A DNA stretch of 64,000 nt from assembly GCA_016648135.1 (NCBI GenBank), contig JADDOH010002614.1:62001-126000 (forward strand), given 5' to 3'. The stretch comes from Agrypnia vestita. Its lineage: Eukaryota; Arthropoda; Insecta; Trichoptera; Phryganeidae. Of this stretch, positions 33,486-44,812 are shown one piece after another. Within the stretch, counting starts at the first letter, position 1; each line of letters opens with the position of its first letter. Under the pieces are notes generated by a model, which was given only the letters and a program-made list of their open reading frames with translations, did not search any database and was not told the DNA's origin. Made by a program: the position numbers and the translations under genes.

Positions 33486-34035
33486 CACTTGGGCCTCGTA
33501 TAACACGGTTTTATATAGCACTATTTTATATAACACGGATGAAGAAATTGTGATATTTTTCGTACAACACGCTTTTTATAACACGGTTTCAGAAAAATAC
33601 ATGAATTAAATAATGTTTGATTTGTAGATTGCGTCCATGACAGAATATACCATGAGTCATGATGATCGCACTCAGCATGTTGAAACTTGTCAATTTCATT
33701 TCAATCAATCGAAACTATGAATGAAACTATCACAAAAAAAGAAAAGGATCCTATAATGGAAAGAAGTTCGAAATTCAAGAGGGAATTACAATAGATTTTG
33801 GAACCTTATAAGGAAATACGTAATGGTTTATACGCTAAAAGCAGACAATCGCTTATTACCGATTTTTTGAAGGCTAAAATCACAAGAAATTCAGAGCCCC
33901 CCTCCGATGATGAAAACTCACAACCGATATCTAAAAAGAGTAATAATCAAGAATTATTCTAAGTGATAGCAATGATGAATGAATGCTACATTATATTTAT
34001 TTATTTATATATGGATTTTTACATCAATAAACTTA
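33486..34035 (+). mobile_element. pogo/Tigger-like DNA transposon relic
   Basis: Left end CACTTGGGCCTCGTATAACA, a typical pogo/Tigger terminus, followed by four ATAACACGG or near copies within 110 bp. From 33,723 one frame runs about 240 bp to a TAA at 33,961 with one in-frame TAG: ERSSKFKRELQ, stop, ILEPYKEIRNGLYAKSRQSL and ITDFLKAKITRNSEPPSDDE. This is a transposase C-terminus of the DDE/CENP-B-like type; QSLITDFL resembles a PCNA-interacting box. DNA-binding and DDE domains are missing (internal deletion) and no matching right terminus was found. Confidence 0.7.
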
Positions 34036-34914
34036 ATATGAACATATTAAAAAAGAAGAAAAAAGAGAAGACTAAGTGCAAGTCCCTCTCCAGACACAAA
34101 AGTTAGTCGGTAAATTTTTACATTTTAATAGCTGTATGGCAAATGACGCGATTGGAATTAAATTTTGCACACGTGATCGCAGTCCTACCAACCTATTAAA
34201 AAAACTAACCCATAAAAACAAAGTTATTACTATACTCCCTTTCTCATTTGTATTGTTGTTGTCTTGCTTTAAGTTCATGTGGAAAATCTATTCCATGTAT
34301 ATTATTATCCTTAAAACTTATAGAATATTATAGACGTAATAATTGGTATAGGGGGCACGGCGTTGGCGAAACCATCTGATCGGACCCATGGCTCGAGTCA
34401 GACTAGTTTCGCGCCTTCTCCACGCGTAGGGCTTCTTTCTCATTTGTTTGGTTTCCAGTTTGAAAAAACTGTTATAATTTCGAAAAATCCAAAATTATAG
34501 ATTATTTTTATCGTCGCCATGAGTCTACCGGCAAAGTTTCAGGTCGATTGGATGACGGTAAAAGGGTTGAAAATCGATCCAAAGTTTTTTAGAGGAAAAA
34601 CTTTTTTTTAAAAAAGGTTACTTACTGACTAGAAAAACTTTTTTGTGTTCTTTTTTGCATCTTAACAACACACATATTTTTTGCGCACATTCTTTTGAAT
34701 ACGGTCTAGCTATAAAAATAGAAAAAGCTTTTACACAACTAACTTACGTCAGTACTAGTATAAAGATTGTTATAATATCTTTTTGATTGAATATATTTAC
34801 ATTTTAAAGATGTTTTTCTTGAATTATAAAATATGAAAAATATAAATAATATAGTTGATTTTTAATGAAAACATAATTCAATTATTACAATATTTAGCTT
34901 GAAGAGCATGATAT
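34036..34914. other. Intergenic DNA with a tRNA-like repeat fragment
   Basis: 34,345-34,425 has GGCGTTGGCGAAACCATCTG and a B-box-like GGCTCGAGTC, suggesting a SINE head. Elsewhere only incidental ORFs. Confidence 0.35.
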
Positions 34915-35374
34915 TGTCACAAGAGTCAAAAAGGTAACTACATATTATCGAAGTCCCTCGAACTATTCTTGAATATACCATAATCACTAGAAATATGGAG
35001 AAACTGGACTAACATACTCGATGAATCACGAAACCAACATATGTGTATAAAAATGGTGAGCGGCGCATGCGGGGCCAGAGTTATTCTTGACAAGCGATAA
35101 GTGAACGGCGAATCGACACACGACCATTATAAACTAGCGGACCTGGATGTTTTACTAGAGACAAACGGTAGAGTGGGTAATTGCGTGCGGAGTTTTCTAG
35201 AGTGAATATACCTGGCTTTAGACATATTCACCTGATAATTAGTGCAAATCTCGAAACTGGTATAAATTTAAGAACGGTGCTGCAATTAAATTCGTGTCCA
35301 GTGGTTTTTAATATATAAGGATATAATACATTGCCAGTGTTTCATTTGTATCTCACAGCCACGATCCCGTGATA
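34915..35374 (+). mobile_element. Solo LTR, family L (copy 1)
   Basis: Starts TGTCAC and ends GTGATA. It contains TATA box GTGTATAAAAATGG (about 35,043), AATTAGTGCAAAT, TTAAGAACGGTGCTG and the end AGTGTTTCATTTGTATCTCACAG, all shared with copies at 13,080-13,522 (minus) and 59,085-59,527. No primer-binding site follows and no polypurine tract precedes; flanking five bases differ. Confidence 0.65.
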
Positions 35375-36383
35375 AAATGAATGAACAGTTAAATCAAACA
35401 CTATTTTAACATTACTCTTATATATCACAAATGCGTTACTGACAGTTTTTTTAAAACATCCATCCAAAATAAAACGCAGTGAAAATACCAAAATGTAATC
35501 AAATAACGGAAATCTCTCGCGAGCTGGATTTATTTCACATCGGCACAGACATGAAGTAGAAAGTTCTGTTTAATGATTGCTGATCTTAATCAATGGCATT
35601 GGACTCTACGTCCCGTTTTGCGCTGTTTCCTCAAAACTGGACAGGGGCTTGTCTCGGTCTGTACGGGGATGGGGGTGGGTTGTGTCAAAGGCTCCCAGGC
35701 TTGCGCGGAGCCCGCTGGCAAAACTTGAACAATGTTTTTGGCAAACGGTGTCATTAGGTCACTTTAATCGCACGGTGAAAAATTCTCACTTTATTTTTAA
35801 AATTGTATGTGCCAGTTTTTTCTGTTTTTTTTTCCAATAATATTTTTTTTCTCTAAAAGTGCAATTTCGCAATTTTTTGCGTGTCAACATGTCATATTAA
35901 AAAGGGTTACATATTTGTTCTCGTAAAAATAATACAAAATCAATTCAATCGGTTAAATCTTAATTTTTTATTTATAACTACTTGATCTGTCTGTAATGCA
36001 AATGTAATTTTTTGCACCCGTTGAGATCAAATACAATAAATTAGATTTATTATTACATTTATGTCCTTAACTTATTAAGATTTCAAATTCTATCAAAAAC
36101 TCGTTGCTATATGCTATATGTATAATGTAATGATACTCCTCTACTACACACAAGTTTATGACATTCGTGTAGTAGAGAAACATACATTCATAAGTAACTG
36201 TCACTACTTTGTAAAAAAATAATTTAAATTAAAAAAAATTAAAAAATATCTACAAAAACCTATACTGTTTCCTGTTTTTGTCCAAGTGCTGTGTGAAATA
36301 AAATGAATTGATAAGAGATGTAAAATGCAGAAAGAACTGTGTATAAGATCGTTTCTTCCCATTTTATAAGCTTTTATTAGAGT
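35375..36383. other. Intergenic DNA with a GC-rich patch
   Basis: 35,600-35,745 is G-rich (GGGGATGGGGGTGGG) with no domain in its ORF. CTCTACTACAC (36,137) and GTGTAGTAGAG (36,167) form a short hairpin. Confidence 0.4.
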
Positions 36384-36463
36384 TGTGGTATACGGATGCA
36401 TAACCGCCACATATCCTTATGGAGCCAATATATGGTGGTTTTGCATCCATACGCCACATTTGT
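36384..36463. repeat. Hairpin element of about 80 bp
   Basis: GTGGTATACGGATGCATAAC-CGCCACATAT on the left and ATATATGGTGG-TTTTGCATCC-ATACGCCAC on the right are near-perfect reverse complements of about 32 bp around a 13-bp loop. Confidence 0.75.
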
Positions 36464-37629
36464 GATCGCTTAAATAATGATACCACTTCTAGCTCTAATC
36501 TACATCATTTCTGACAGCATCCTATGTTGAGCTATTTCACCGATCGTTCTATCTTGGTAATAATCTTCTTCAAGAACTTCAAAGATACATTTTTAAGAGA
36601 CCTCATATCTTCAGTTCTTTGCTGAAAGTGTTCTGGCTCTGAACTCCGCAACGTCAAGGGGTTATTATTACATATGATTAAACCTGTGTATGTCTGCTTC
36701 GCAACATATCAATCGTTTATACCGTTATTTGTGACTACATTATTCTCTAAAAGTGTGTTTTTTTGAGTCCGATATGCTTGACGTGTTAACTTAAGAAATA
36801 CTGTACTACAAAATTGTGTTTTGACTATTGTTTTCACTTTTTTTTTACCCCCGGTGATCCTAAGATTGTTATGATTGCTATTTTGTCATCCTCTCTACAC
36901 ACTTCTACCACCAAAGTTTTCTTATTTATTTTTATAAACCTTGAGACGTTAATCTCATTAAACAAAGTATATAAATTCATTTTTTAAAACCGGCGATGGG
37001 ATTCTCCTAGAATGCTACCATTATCTATATGACATTAAAAAAAAACAGATTTGATCCGTTTAGAAGTGGAGGTATTTAGAAAAACCTGTTTGAACGTACC
37101 AAATGTTAATTAATTATAATGTCTAGACTATAAATTTACATAAAACAAAATAGAATTTAAACAAAGGTAATAGCCCAAAATAAACCTCACTGAAAATACT
37201 TTTCTTGAAACTGATATCAATGGATTCATTATCGTTGCTCAAGGTAAAATATTATTAATAAATTTGTATTCTAATGTACTTTTTCTATTATCCTGCTCTT
37301 AATAGTTTGAATACTATATTTTTATCTATACCTGGGAAATCCTGTCAAATATTAATATTTACGTATATCTTTGCGCGAGTTAATATAGAGATTCTGTAAG
37401 TAAATATATAAACGTTCAGTAGACAGATTAACAGAATAGTTAATGAAGTAAATTTTTCTTTGTTATCTATTAAGTAATTTTTTCTATTTATAAAAAAATC
37501 ACACAGACATCGGTGTGTAATCTTTTGTACTTACCAAAAAATTTAATAAATTAAAACCAACTGAACTTATGATTTCAAAATATAATAATATAATATACGG
37601 TTTTTTTTAATACCAGAAAATAATTCAGA
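36464..37629. other. Intergenic DNA, nothing firm
   Basis: 36,550-36,660 has LINE-like reading on the minus strand (TEDMRSLKNVSLKFLKKIIT) but no diagnostic motif. The rest is AT-rich. Confidence 0.3.
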
Positions 37630-37920
37630 AGATGTAAGCTGGTCGTAGACAATAAACCCATAGAACAGGTAATGATATTTAAGTAACTTGAGGTGGAGAT
37701 ATCTAGCTACAGCGATCTGTATAACGAAGTCAAAGAGCAGACAAACAAAGCAGCCGTTATCTCCGGATTCTTAAGAGACGCTGTATGGGCCAATAAGCAT
37801 ATGCTTGTGCAATACAAAGTCAGAATATATAAAACATGCATAAGACCTATCATGACATATTATGCAAGAGCGGACACGGTGAGAACTAAACACCTCCTCG
37901 AACTACCAAGATGAAGACCC
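37630..37920 (+). mobile_element. LINE R3 reverse transcriptase C-terminal segment
   Basis: Reads CKLVVDNKPIEQVMIFK, one stop, LEVEISSYSDLYNEVKEQ, then AVWANKHMLVQYKVRIYKTC and IRPIMTYYARADTVRTKHLL. This is the thumb/C-terminal part of an RTE-like RT (CKxVVDxxxI, FxYLGxxI, YKTCIRPIMTY). One stop in about 90 codons, so younger than most relics here. Confidence 0.8.
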
Positions 37921-37999
37921 TAAGACCCATTGCGGGCAATACTCATAAAGACCCAATAAGATAAAATAAAAGTATTAACAAGGGAGAAGTATAAGCATT

Positions 38000-38275
38000 G
38001 ATACAGGATATGCATTTGTACACGAGTAAATTTGGCGTCGTCTGAAATCAATTTTAACTTTTGAAAAGATGTACGAGAATATTATTAGAAAGGGGAATAT
38101 CGAATGCATGGTAAAGACTGTCCACAAACTGTAAATATAAAATTAAAGTCGACAACGAACTATCAAAAGAAATCATGACGAGTAATGGTATCAGACAGGA
38201 AGACAGTCTAAGCCCTTTTCTGTTCAACCTCATAATAGCGCTGGTCTTACAGTCCTAACTGCTGGCCGAAATGTA
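38000..38275 (+). mobile_element. LINE RT palm fragment, probably R3
   Basis: Reads EKMYENIIRKGNIECMVKTV (38,068-38,125), then TSNGIRQEDSLSPFLFNLII (38,179-38,238). The latter is the RT motif GxRQGDSLSPxLFNLxx with G to E. In an intact protein this part precedes the thumb segment found upstream at 37,630-37,920, so the order is reversed. Confidence 0.8.
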
Positions 38276-38419
38276 CCTACATAATAAAACAACGTCATTT
38301 ATGACGGGTCATATATTAGCTATATACAACCCGTCAAATTTATTAGTTATATATAGCTAGTAAAATATTATAGAGTGTGTAAGTTAATTTTATTATTGTT
38401 GCATGACTTGTATAATTGT

Positions 38420-38667
38420 ACTAGCCCTATATTCGTGAAAAATCACGGAACATTATATTTAAATGGTACGGTTTTTTGACGATTCAAGCAGACTCGGCGG
38501 TAGCAACATTATTCAGTTACGGCTGGTTCTGTTTTGCTGGCCCGCGGTTCAAGCCCCATCTCTAGCAGTCAAATCTCGTTTTTTAACCATGATTTCGAAC
38601 GAAATTACGGACCTTTCGTGAAGTTACGGACAGAAAAACAGACAACGAAATTATTATATTTAGATTG
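38420..38667 (+). repeat. SINE-like family S2, copy 1
   Basis: ACTAGCCCTATATTCGTGAA at the start corresponds to ACTAGCTGTTACCCGTC at 56,281. B-box-like GCGGTTCAAGCCCCATCTCT, then TTCGAACGAAATTACGGACC and AAGTTACGGACAGAAAAACAGACA, ending AAATTATTATATTTAG. Confidence 0.65.
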
Positions 38668-38984
38668 ATTTCCGCAGGGGAGATATTTAATGCATAATGA
38701 AAAAATTACCAAAAATAAATAGATTTACTTATTTTATGAAGTGATTTTTTTAAATTTATTTCAAAAAATCCTTGTTTACAATATATAGGTACTTAATAAT
38801 TATTTAAAAATAAAAATATAAGATAAGATTACACAATTTTTTTTGTTAGATTTGTGGATTATGCCACTCTACTAGGCTACGCCTGTCCCAGAGTGGCGTT
38901 ATAGAACACAGTTATAATATTTTTTTAAATTCGTCAATAATATTTGTTCTATATATTCTATATATATATCAATAATATTCTTTT

Positions 38985-39090
38985 TATTTTTATTTTTTAT
39001 TTTCATTTATTGGTTTTCTTACAGCCATATAATTAATCAATCTTGAAAAAAAACAATAATCGATGTACAGAGTTTTGGGCCAATTACAAG
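38985..39090 (-). mobile_element. LINE 3' end, family T
   Basis: The minus strand reads TGTAATTGGCCC, TATGGCTGTAAGAAAACCAA, then TAAATGAAAATAAAAAATAA, the family T pattern. Confidence 0.45.
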
Positions 39091-39159
39091 AAAACACATA
39101 TATACAATCGATAAAAAAATAAGAAAAACATGTCCAATAGTGAGTTTGTGTGAGTGTGT

Positions 39160-39400
39160 GTATTTGTGTGTTTATTTATTTATTTATTTATTTTCTACTG
39201 AATCTTTATAATCAATTGCTAGTATGTACATTAATGACTATGATATTAATGACTATGATACACAATAAATGTATATTATATATGTATATATGTATATATG
39301 TATATTAATGACTATGATACACAACATAATGTTTTTTTTTTATTATGTGGAATCAATTTCTACTTAATATTTATAATCAATTGCTAGTATGTACCAGTAA
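39160..39400. repeat. Tandem duplication with microsatellites
   Basis: ATAATCAATTGCTAGTATGT occurs at about 39,209 and 39,371. Between them ATTAATGACTATGATA recurs three times around a TATATGTATA tract, following (GT)n and (TTTA)n runs. Confidence 0.7.
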
Positions 39401-39867
39401 AAAAGTAAGGCACTAGGCTACTGCAGCCATTTTCAACCAACAAACCCTCGCTAATTACTAGGGGGAGTAAAAAAGTTTGCAGTAATGCATTTCCGTATGA
39501 AACCACACCTCCACCTGCTTGCGAATATGAAGGCAGGGGATGCTGGTTCTTTGTAATGAGATTCTAATGTTACCGGCACCGCTGAACGAAATACCGGCTG
39601 CACGAGAAGAGGGGTGCGCTCAAATATACTCACAGCGGGGTAGTTTCAATATGAATGCGCATCATTTAAAACGTACGGATATTTTAAATTACATACATCT
39701 ATCCTACTATTCTCTCATGCGCTCATTTTAGACTAGAACAAACTTTTATCTTGCTTATTTTTTGTAGCTGTTATTATTATTTTATTTTTTTACATATATA
39801 TACAACTTTAAAGAATGTACTCTTACTTTAAAATTCGTACATACAATATAGATCAATGAAATTAAAA

Positions 39868-40254
39868 TAAGAAATGTTAGAATATTTTGAGTTTGTTCAA
39901 ATCTTTCAGAACAGTGCTGGATTTATGTCACAGAGACATTATTAATCAATTAGTGTATATTATAGAAAATGGCTTTGTACAGGCCGCATGGAAAAGGCGC
40001 TTACAACTCATATATGAAAGCTTTCCACGCAATTTGAACATATATACAACTTCCAAAAAATGAATAAGCATGGTATATTCTATCATGGGTGGAAATGGCG
40101 AATGTTACAATTGTGTAAAGTGATCACTTAAGCCAACCATAAAAAGACAGGTCATAAGTCCTGTGTACACCCAAATGACTTCTATACCTACTTTCCCATA
40201 ATTAATACAGTTTCGTCTCTGTGAGATATCTATAATATACACTAAGAAATATTA
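39868..40254 (+). repeat. Repeat family H, copy B, with 12-bp target duplication
   Basis: Flanked by TAAGAAATGTTA (39,868-39,879) and TAAGAAATATTA (40,243-40,254). TAGTGTATATTATAG at about 39,936-39,951 and CTATAATATACACTA at 40,230-40,244 are perfect inverted repeats bounding the body. The body is nearly identical to copy A over about 280 bp, so one or both moved recently. Confidence 0.8.
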
Positions 40255-40775
40255 ATTTTATACAATTGGCAATATAATAAACTATAGAATAAGAAATAAA
40301 ACAATTTATTTAACGGCTATAATTTGGCTCCAAATAGGGTAGTAGGCCCCATATTTGGTAACGATACGCTTAAACAAAATCTTTCAGGAATCAAGGAAAA
40401 GAAAATGCAGTGATGCAATCCAAAAAAAGTATTAAAAAATATATTTGGACACTAAACGTATATCACGTAGAAAGCCTATTGATTGTGACATGTGGGTAAC
40501 ACACTGTTTCTAAATTATTAAAAATAAAAAAATACTTCTTACGTACGATCCATCTTTGGATAATGGTAACAAAAGTTTTCATTAATAATTAAATAATAAT
40601 TTTAATTAATAAATTTTTTTTTAAGTTTTATTACACATGCAGCCATTTTTAACATTGCATGCATTTGATCTAATTAGTTTTTGACTTCGTTTAGTGGAAG
40701 TCTTCCTTGCAATTAGTTCCATTCTCATAATATTAATTGATTGAAGTAATATTAAACAATTTTTTATTCATCAAT
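40255..40775. other. AT-rich DNA, nothing recognised
   Basis: No coding or repeat signal seen. Confidence 0.4.
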
Positions 40776-40990
40776 TAGAAAAGACATACAAAAAAATAAA
40801 ATTAACGCACAAATATTTTAGCTGCTATCGGGATTCAAACCAACAGTAACAGCTAAAATATTTTTTCATTCATTTGTTTTTTCTGTATGTCTTTTCTAAT
40901 TTATTAATAAAAATTTGTTTAATAATTCACAACACCTTGTTCTGAAATTGCAACTTCAAAATAATAATGTGTTTTCTTTAATATATAAAA
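40776..40990 (+). repeat. Foldback SINE-like family S3, copy 2
   Basis: ATTAGAAAAGACATACA (40,776) and TGTATGTCTTTTCTAAT (about 40,885) are perfect 17-bp inverted repeats; AAATATTTTAGCTG and CAGCTAAAATATTT are a second pair inside. The 3' part matches 6,220-6,345 (TTCTGAAATTGCAA, GTTTTCTTTAATAT). Confidence 0.65.
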
Positions 40991-41117
40991 TAATATTATT
41001 CTGAAAATTCCAATAAGAAATACATATGTTTTATTATTAACGGAGACATGTGTACGGTTTACGGGGATGACAAATTTCAACCACAGATGGCAGTAGTAAA
41101 ATACAATTGCAAAGTTG

Positions 41118-41206
41118 ACATATATACAATTCAAACATTTAATAGATGTGGTAGTCTATCATGGGTGGAATTTTGTGTTGATCACTCAAGCCAGCCATAT
41201 GATCAT
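41118..41206 (+). repeat. Repeat family H, diverged fragment (copy E)
   Basis: ACATATATACAATTC, TAGTCTATCATGGGTGGAA and TGATCACTCAAGCCAGCCAT follow the order of the family H core. Confidence 0.55.
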
Positions 41207-41739
41207 ATATCTTGATTAATGTTGCCCCCTTGGGGATATAATCCAGTAATGTGTTCTTGAAAAATTTTGACATACCGAAATATTCTGAAAACACAAAAAT
41301 CTCGTCGAAAATATAACATTGTCATAGGAAATACACAAATGCTGAAAATGTCAGAACTAACTGGTTGAAAATTTGTTGATATTTCGATTATTAAATTTGG
41401 AGACAAAAGACGAACAGACAAGAGAACTTATTAAAATATGGCACATTTTATATCTTAAGATTTTCTATTTATTTTAGTATGTTCAGAATAAAAAATTTCA
41501 AATAGTTCAAGTTATTAGATTCCATTAATTCTGGTAATCTTATACACTTCTCACTAGTCTTTCCATGTAGCCTTCAAAATAAAATTAATTATATGTATAT
41601 TGTACGCTGTTGAAAATAATACTGTATTTAGGGCGGTGTGTGAGAGATATTAACTAATATTACTTTACGGAACCAATTGATAATTTTTATACAACTTCAC
41701 TGGTATTATCATCATTATCTTTGTATCCTTATTCTATGA

Positions 41740-42375
41740 GGGGCGGGGTCCAAGGACTCCACTTCCCTGTCAGGGAAGACGTGTCTGTAGAAGTTATACT
41801 TTTTATTTATTTATTTTTATTTATTTATTTAATATACACGGCTAAATAGCCTTTTACCTACAATGCATTTATACATACCTAATGTTAACACAATAACATA
41901 AGTGTGTAAATTATAGAAATGGAATTATACATCAGTGTAGAAATATACATAAAAATAAGGTATAAAAGAGATATAATACAATATAAAACACATTAATAAT
42001 AGAAAATTTTGAAAACGTAGAACATAAAAGAGTAGATACATAATACCATAAAATGTGTGAATAATAGAAGCATTTGAAAACATAACATATAGAAGAGTAG
42101 AGATATAATTTAATAAAACACATAAATGATGGAAAGATTTGAAAACATAAAAGAGTAAAAATACAATACAATAAAACACATGAATAATATAAAAATTGAA
42201 AACACGAGTAAGTATACGTGGACTTACAATGAAAGTGGCATTATACTAAATACATAAAATTGACATATTTCGGTTGAATAAGACATAATTTATGTAAATA
42301 ATTTTTGACGTAATTGTGATAATTGATATTTACATATTGGTTTGTCTTCCCTGGACACGTCTTCCCTGTTCTATC
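41740..42375. repeat. Minisatellite-bearing element between short inverted repeats
   Basis: CAGGGAAGACGTGTC near 41,770 is inverted at about 42,355. Inside, after an (AAAT)n tract, 41,961-42,205 holds about four degenerate units of roughly 60 bp, each with AAGAGTAGA, AATACAATAAAACACAT, AATAATAGA and TTTGAAAACATA. The membrane-like ORFs on the minus strand come from this tract. Confidence 0.55.
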
Positions 42376-44480
42376 CCCTAACCGATTAAGGTCCAATCTG
42401 TCTTTATACATTCATTATTGCTGTGTTTCCCGATTAATCTCTCTTTGTACTTGTATATAATATTCAAGAGAAAATTTCCTAAGTTAAGTCAAGCCAAACC
42501 TTCCAAAGTCATGCTAAATGATTTTCCTTTCCAGAAATGCTCGTACGGTATCCGGATCGAATATACCTTACCATCATTCTCGCTGGAGATCCGCCATTTT
42601 AAAGATTTATAAAGGCGCTCGCACGGAAGAAATCTGCATTCAAACTATACCCTGCGTATATCACTCTGACGTTTATTGTACCCAGGGCCGGCGGAGGTGT
42701 TAATAAAAAACAAATATAAGGGCTGCCCTTAAAACCGGCTCTGCCCGAGAGTCGATAACTCACCACGTCTCCAGATCGCAATATACCTTTGCGTAGACTC
42801 TATTTCAAGCATTATTATTTGATGAAAATTCTACTTGATAAAAAAAAACGAATTCTTCTTGTAAGATTAATAATTAATAAATATTTACCTATTTGTTTTT
42901 ACCACTTATATATTGAGGATATCAATATGTTTCTGGGCCTATTATCAATGTACTAACAAATAAAAAATCAAAAATCGATGTATAAAAATATTAAAAAATA
43001 ATATATTTGAAATAAATAAATTTTAAAAAATTAAACCATTTAAAAAAAGTACCTAGTTATTTATAATATTCAATTTATTACTAATACTTTTTCTTATTTC
43101 CATAATTTATAATTTATCAAAAAGTTATTCTGTAAAATTTGTAAACTCTCCCAAAATAATGATTAACCAAAAGATGTTTCGCAAATTCGGAATAATTATT
43201 GCTACTTAAACACCTCAAGTGTTCCTTAAATCTTCGCTCAAAATTTCTACATGTTTTTTACTACATAAAAATAATTGCGTTATTATTATTATTTATAAAA
43301 AAAAACTTTAAGTCAAAAAAAAATCCTTCGATTAAGCACAAGTTTTTAATGCCTAAAATATGATGTTTAAATTTCAATTTACGAGGGAGAGAGGTGAGAG
43401 GGGCGGGGTCTCAAGTGGGTGTTGCCAAATCTATTGTAAAAGTTAAATTGAACAAAGGGCAAATGGAAAATTGATCTGTTTAGATTATTGTTAGTTATTA
43501 GAGTTAGTTGATTACAGGTGCTTTATTATTCACCGCTTCCCTAATATAAAAAAATCTAAATTATTTAATTTGTAACCTTTATTATTGGTATTTAATATTT
43601 TCATCCCTGTTTTTGAGTCATATTTATGATTAATTTGTATGAGGTGGTTTGAAAATTCGGAAAAAAAAATTAATTAAGACACCTCATATGTTATTTGAGT
43701 AGTTAGTGGTTAATACTAATTTAACTAAAACTCTGTTATAATGTCTAACCACAAAACTAATGCTTCAAATATTAAAAATATTAATAATATAAATTCACCA
43801 TTCTATAAATTTCTCCCTAAATTCAGTGATACATTCCTCAATGTGTTTTTCTCAACAAGTTTATTCGTTTTTGGCTCGAAAGCCGAATAAAATTAATCGA
43901 ACAATAGTCGTAAATAAATACGCGGTGACCGATGAATATTTGACAGGTTCGGAGTTCGGCTGAATACGTGACGCACTTATTTGCAGAATGAAGTGTATCA
44001 ACTATTCAGATGGCCAAGCGTTACGGCTGCTGAGTCCCGAGGGAAAAGATTTGTTTGTAAATAATAAAAGTTTTTTGTATTTCGCGATATCCTGACACAA
44101 AATATAAGTTAATATTCTTCCATTGCTAGTTCTACGAAAAAAAAAACAATATTTTATCGGTATTAACTTTTGTAATGTTCTTGCGGCATTTTATTTCGTG
44201 AGCACACATTTTTTATGTTAAGGGAATCCTGGTTTTGCGACAGAAAATAGGGTAAAGCATGCACATGAAGGTGTGTCACTGTGTATGGACAAAATAAAAT
44301 GTTTTATTTTTTTAAGTAATAGTTATTTTAAGTTTCATTGTGTTAATGGTTACAAAAAATGTAAAAAAGTTACTATTTCAATATTTTAAGCTCGCTTAAT
44401 CAATTAAAGAGTTAAGGTTGTTATTACGGTACAGACATATTTAACTGTAACTGGTTGCGGATATTTTATACAAACCGTAT
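42376..44480. other. Intergenic DNA, mostly AT-rich
   Basis: 42,500-42,790 and 43,850-44,050 are moderately GC-rich without ORF support. 43,725-43,800 (minus) shares TTTGTGGTTAGACATTATAA with the outer arm of the foldback at 49,930. A (TTA)n-like stretch lies near 43,280. Confidence 0.35.
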
Positions 44481-44545
44481 GTTTTTCCAAGAAACGATTT
44501 TCGACGTTTCGTTGAATTCTTATTCAACTTCACCAGGAGGACGAC
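44481..44545 (-). repeat. PLE-like fragment with hammerhead-like motif
   Basis: Minus strand: CTGGTGA (44,530-44,536), A, GTTGAA-TAAGAA-TTCAAC (six perfect pairs), GAAAC (44,506-44,510), GTCGAAAATCG. No inverted partner adjoins it. Confidence 0.6.
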
Positions 44546-44611
44546 TTTAATCACTTAATCGAGCCAAATATTCCGAAAATTTTGGTTTTTATTAATTTTT
44601 CAGAGTTGATC

Positions 44612-44812
44612 GAATGTTTTCTGGTTTGGGTCTTCTGGGGTTTTATGCCGGGTTATTTCGACCTATCTGGCCGACAGGGTCCATCATCAGGGCTGATGCT
44701 TCAACACATCAGTCCTGAAAGATCGGAAAGGTCGAAATAACACGGCGTAATACCCCAGAAGCACCAAACCAGAAGATTCTGAGTGGCCGTGAAAACCTAA
44801 GAACATTCTTTA
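44612..44812. repeat. Foldback element, second copy of the 4.1 kb type
   Basis: TTCTGGTTTGGGTCTTCTGG on the left pairs with CCAGAAGCACCAAACCAGAA on the right; ACAGGGTCCATCATCAGGGC remains in the middle. The right flank GAGTGGCCGTGAAAACCTAA is the reverse complement of the left flank at 4,073. The GAAAC of the motif is lost. Confidence 0.65.

Noticed and set aside
34370..34435. Clustered NcoI, XhoI, SpeI and MluI sites resembling a cloning polylinker
   Set aside because: GGCTCGAGTC fits a tRNA-like B-box of a SINE fragment and the surroundings are ordinary genomic sequence; the sites are most simply chance.
41925..42179. Hydrophobic, membrane-like ORFs of 79-84 codons
   Set aside because: They are two frames of a degenerate minisatellite.
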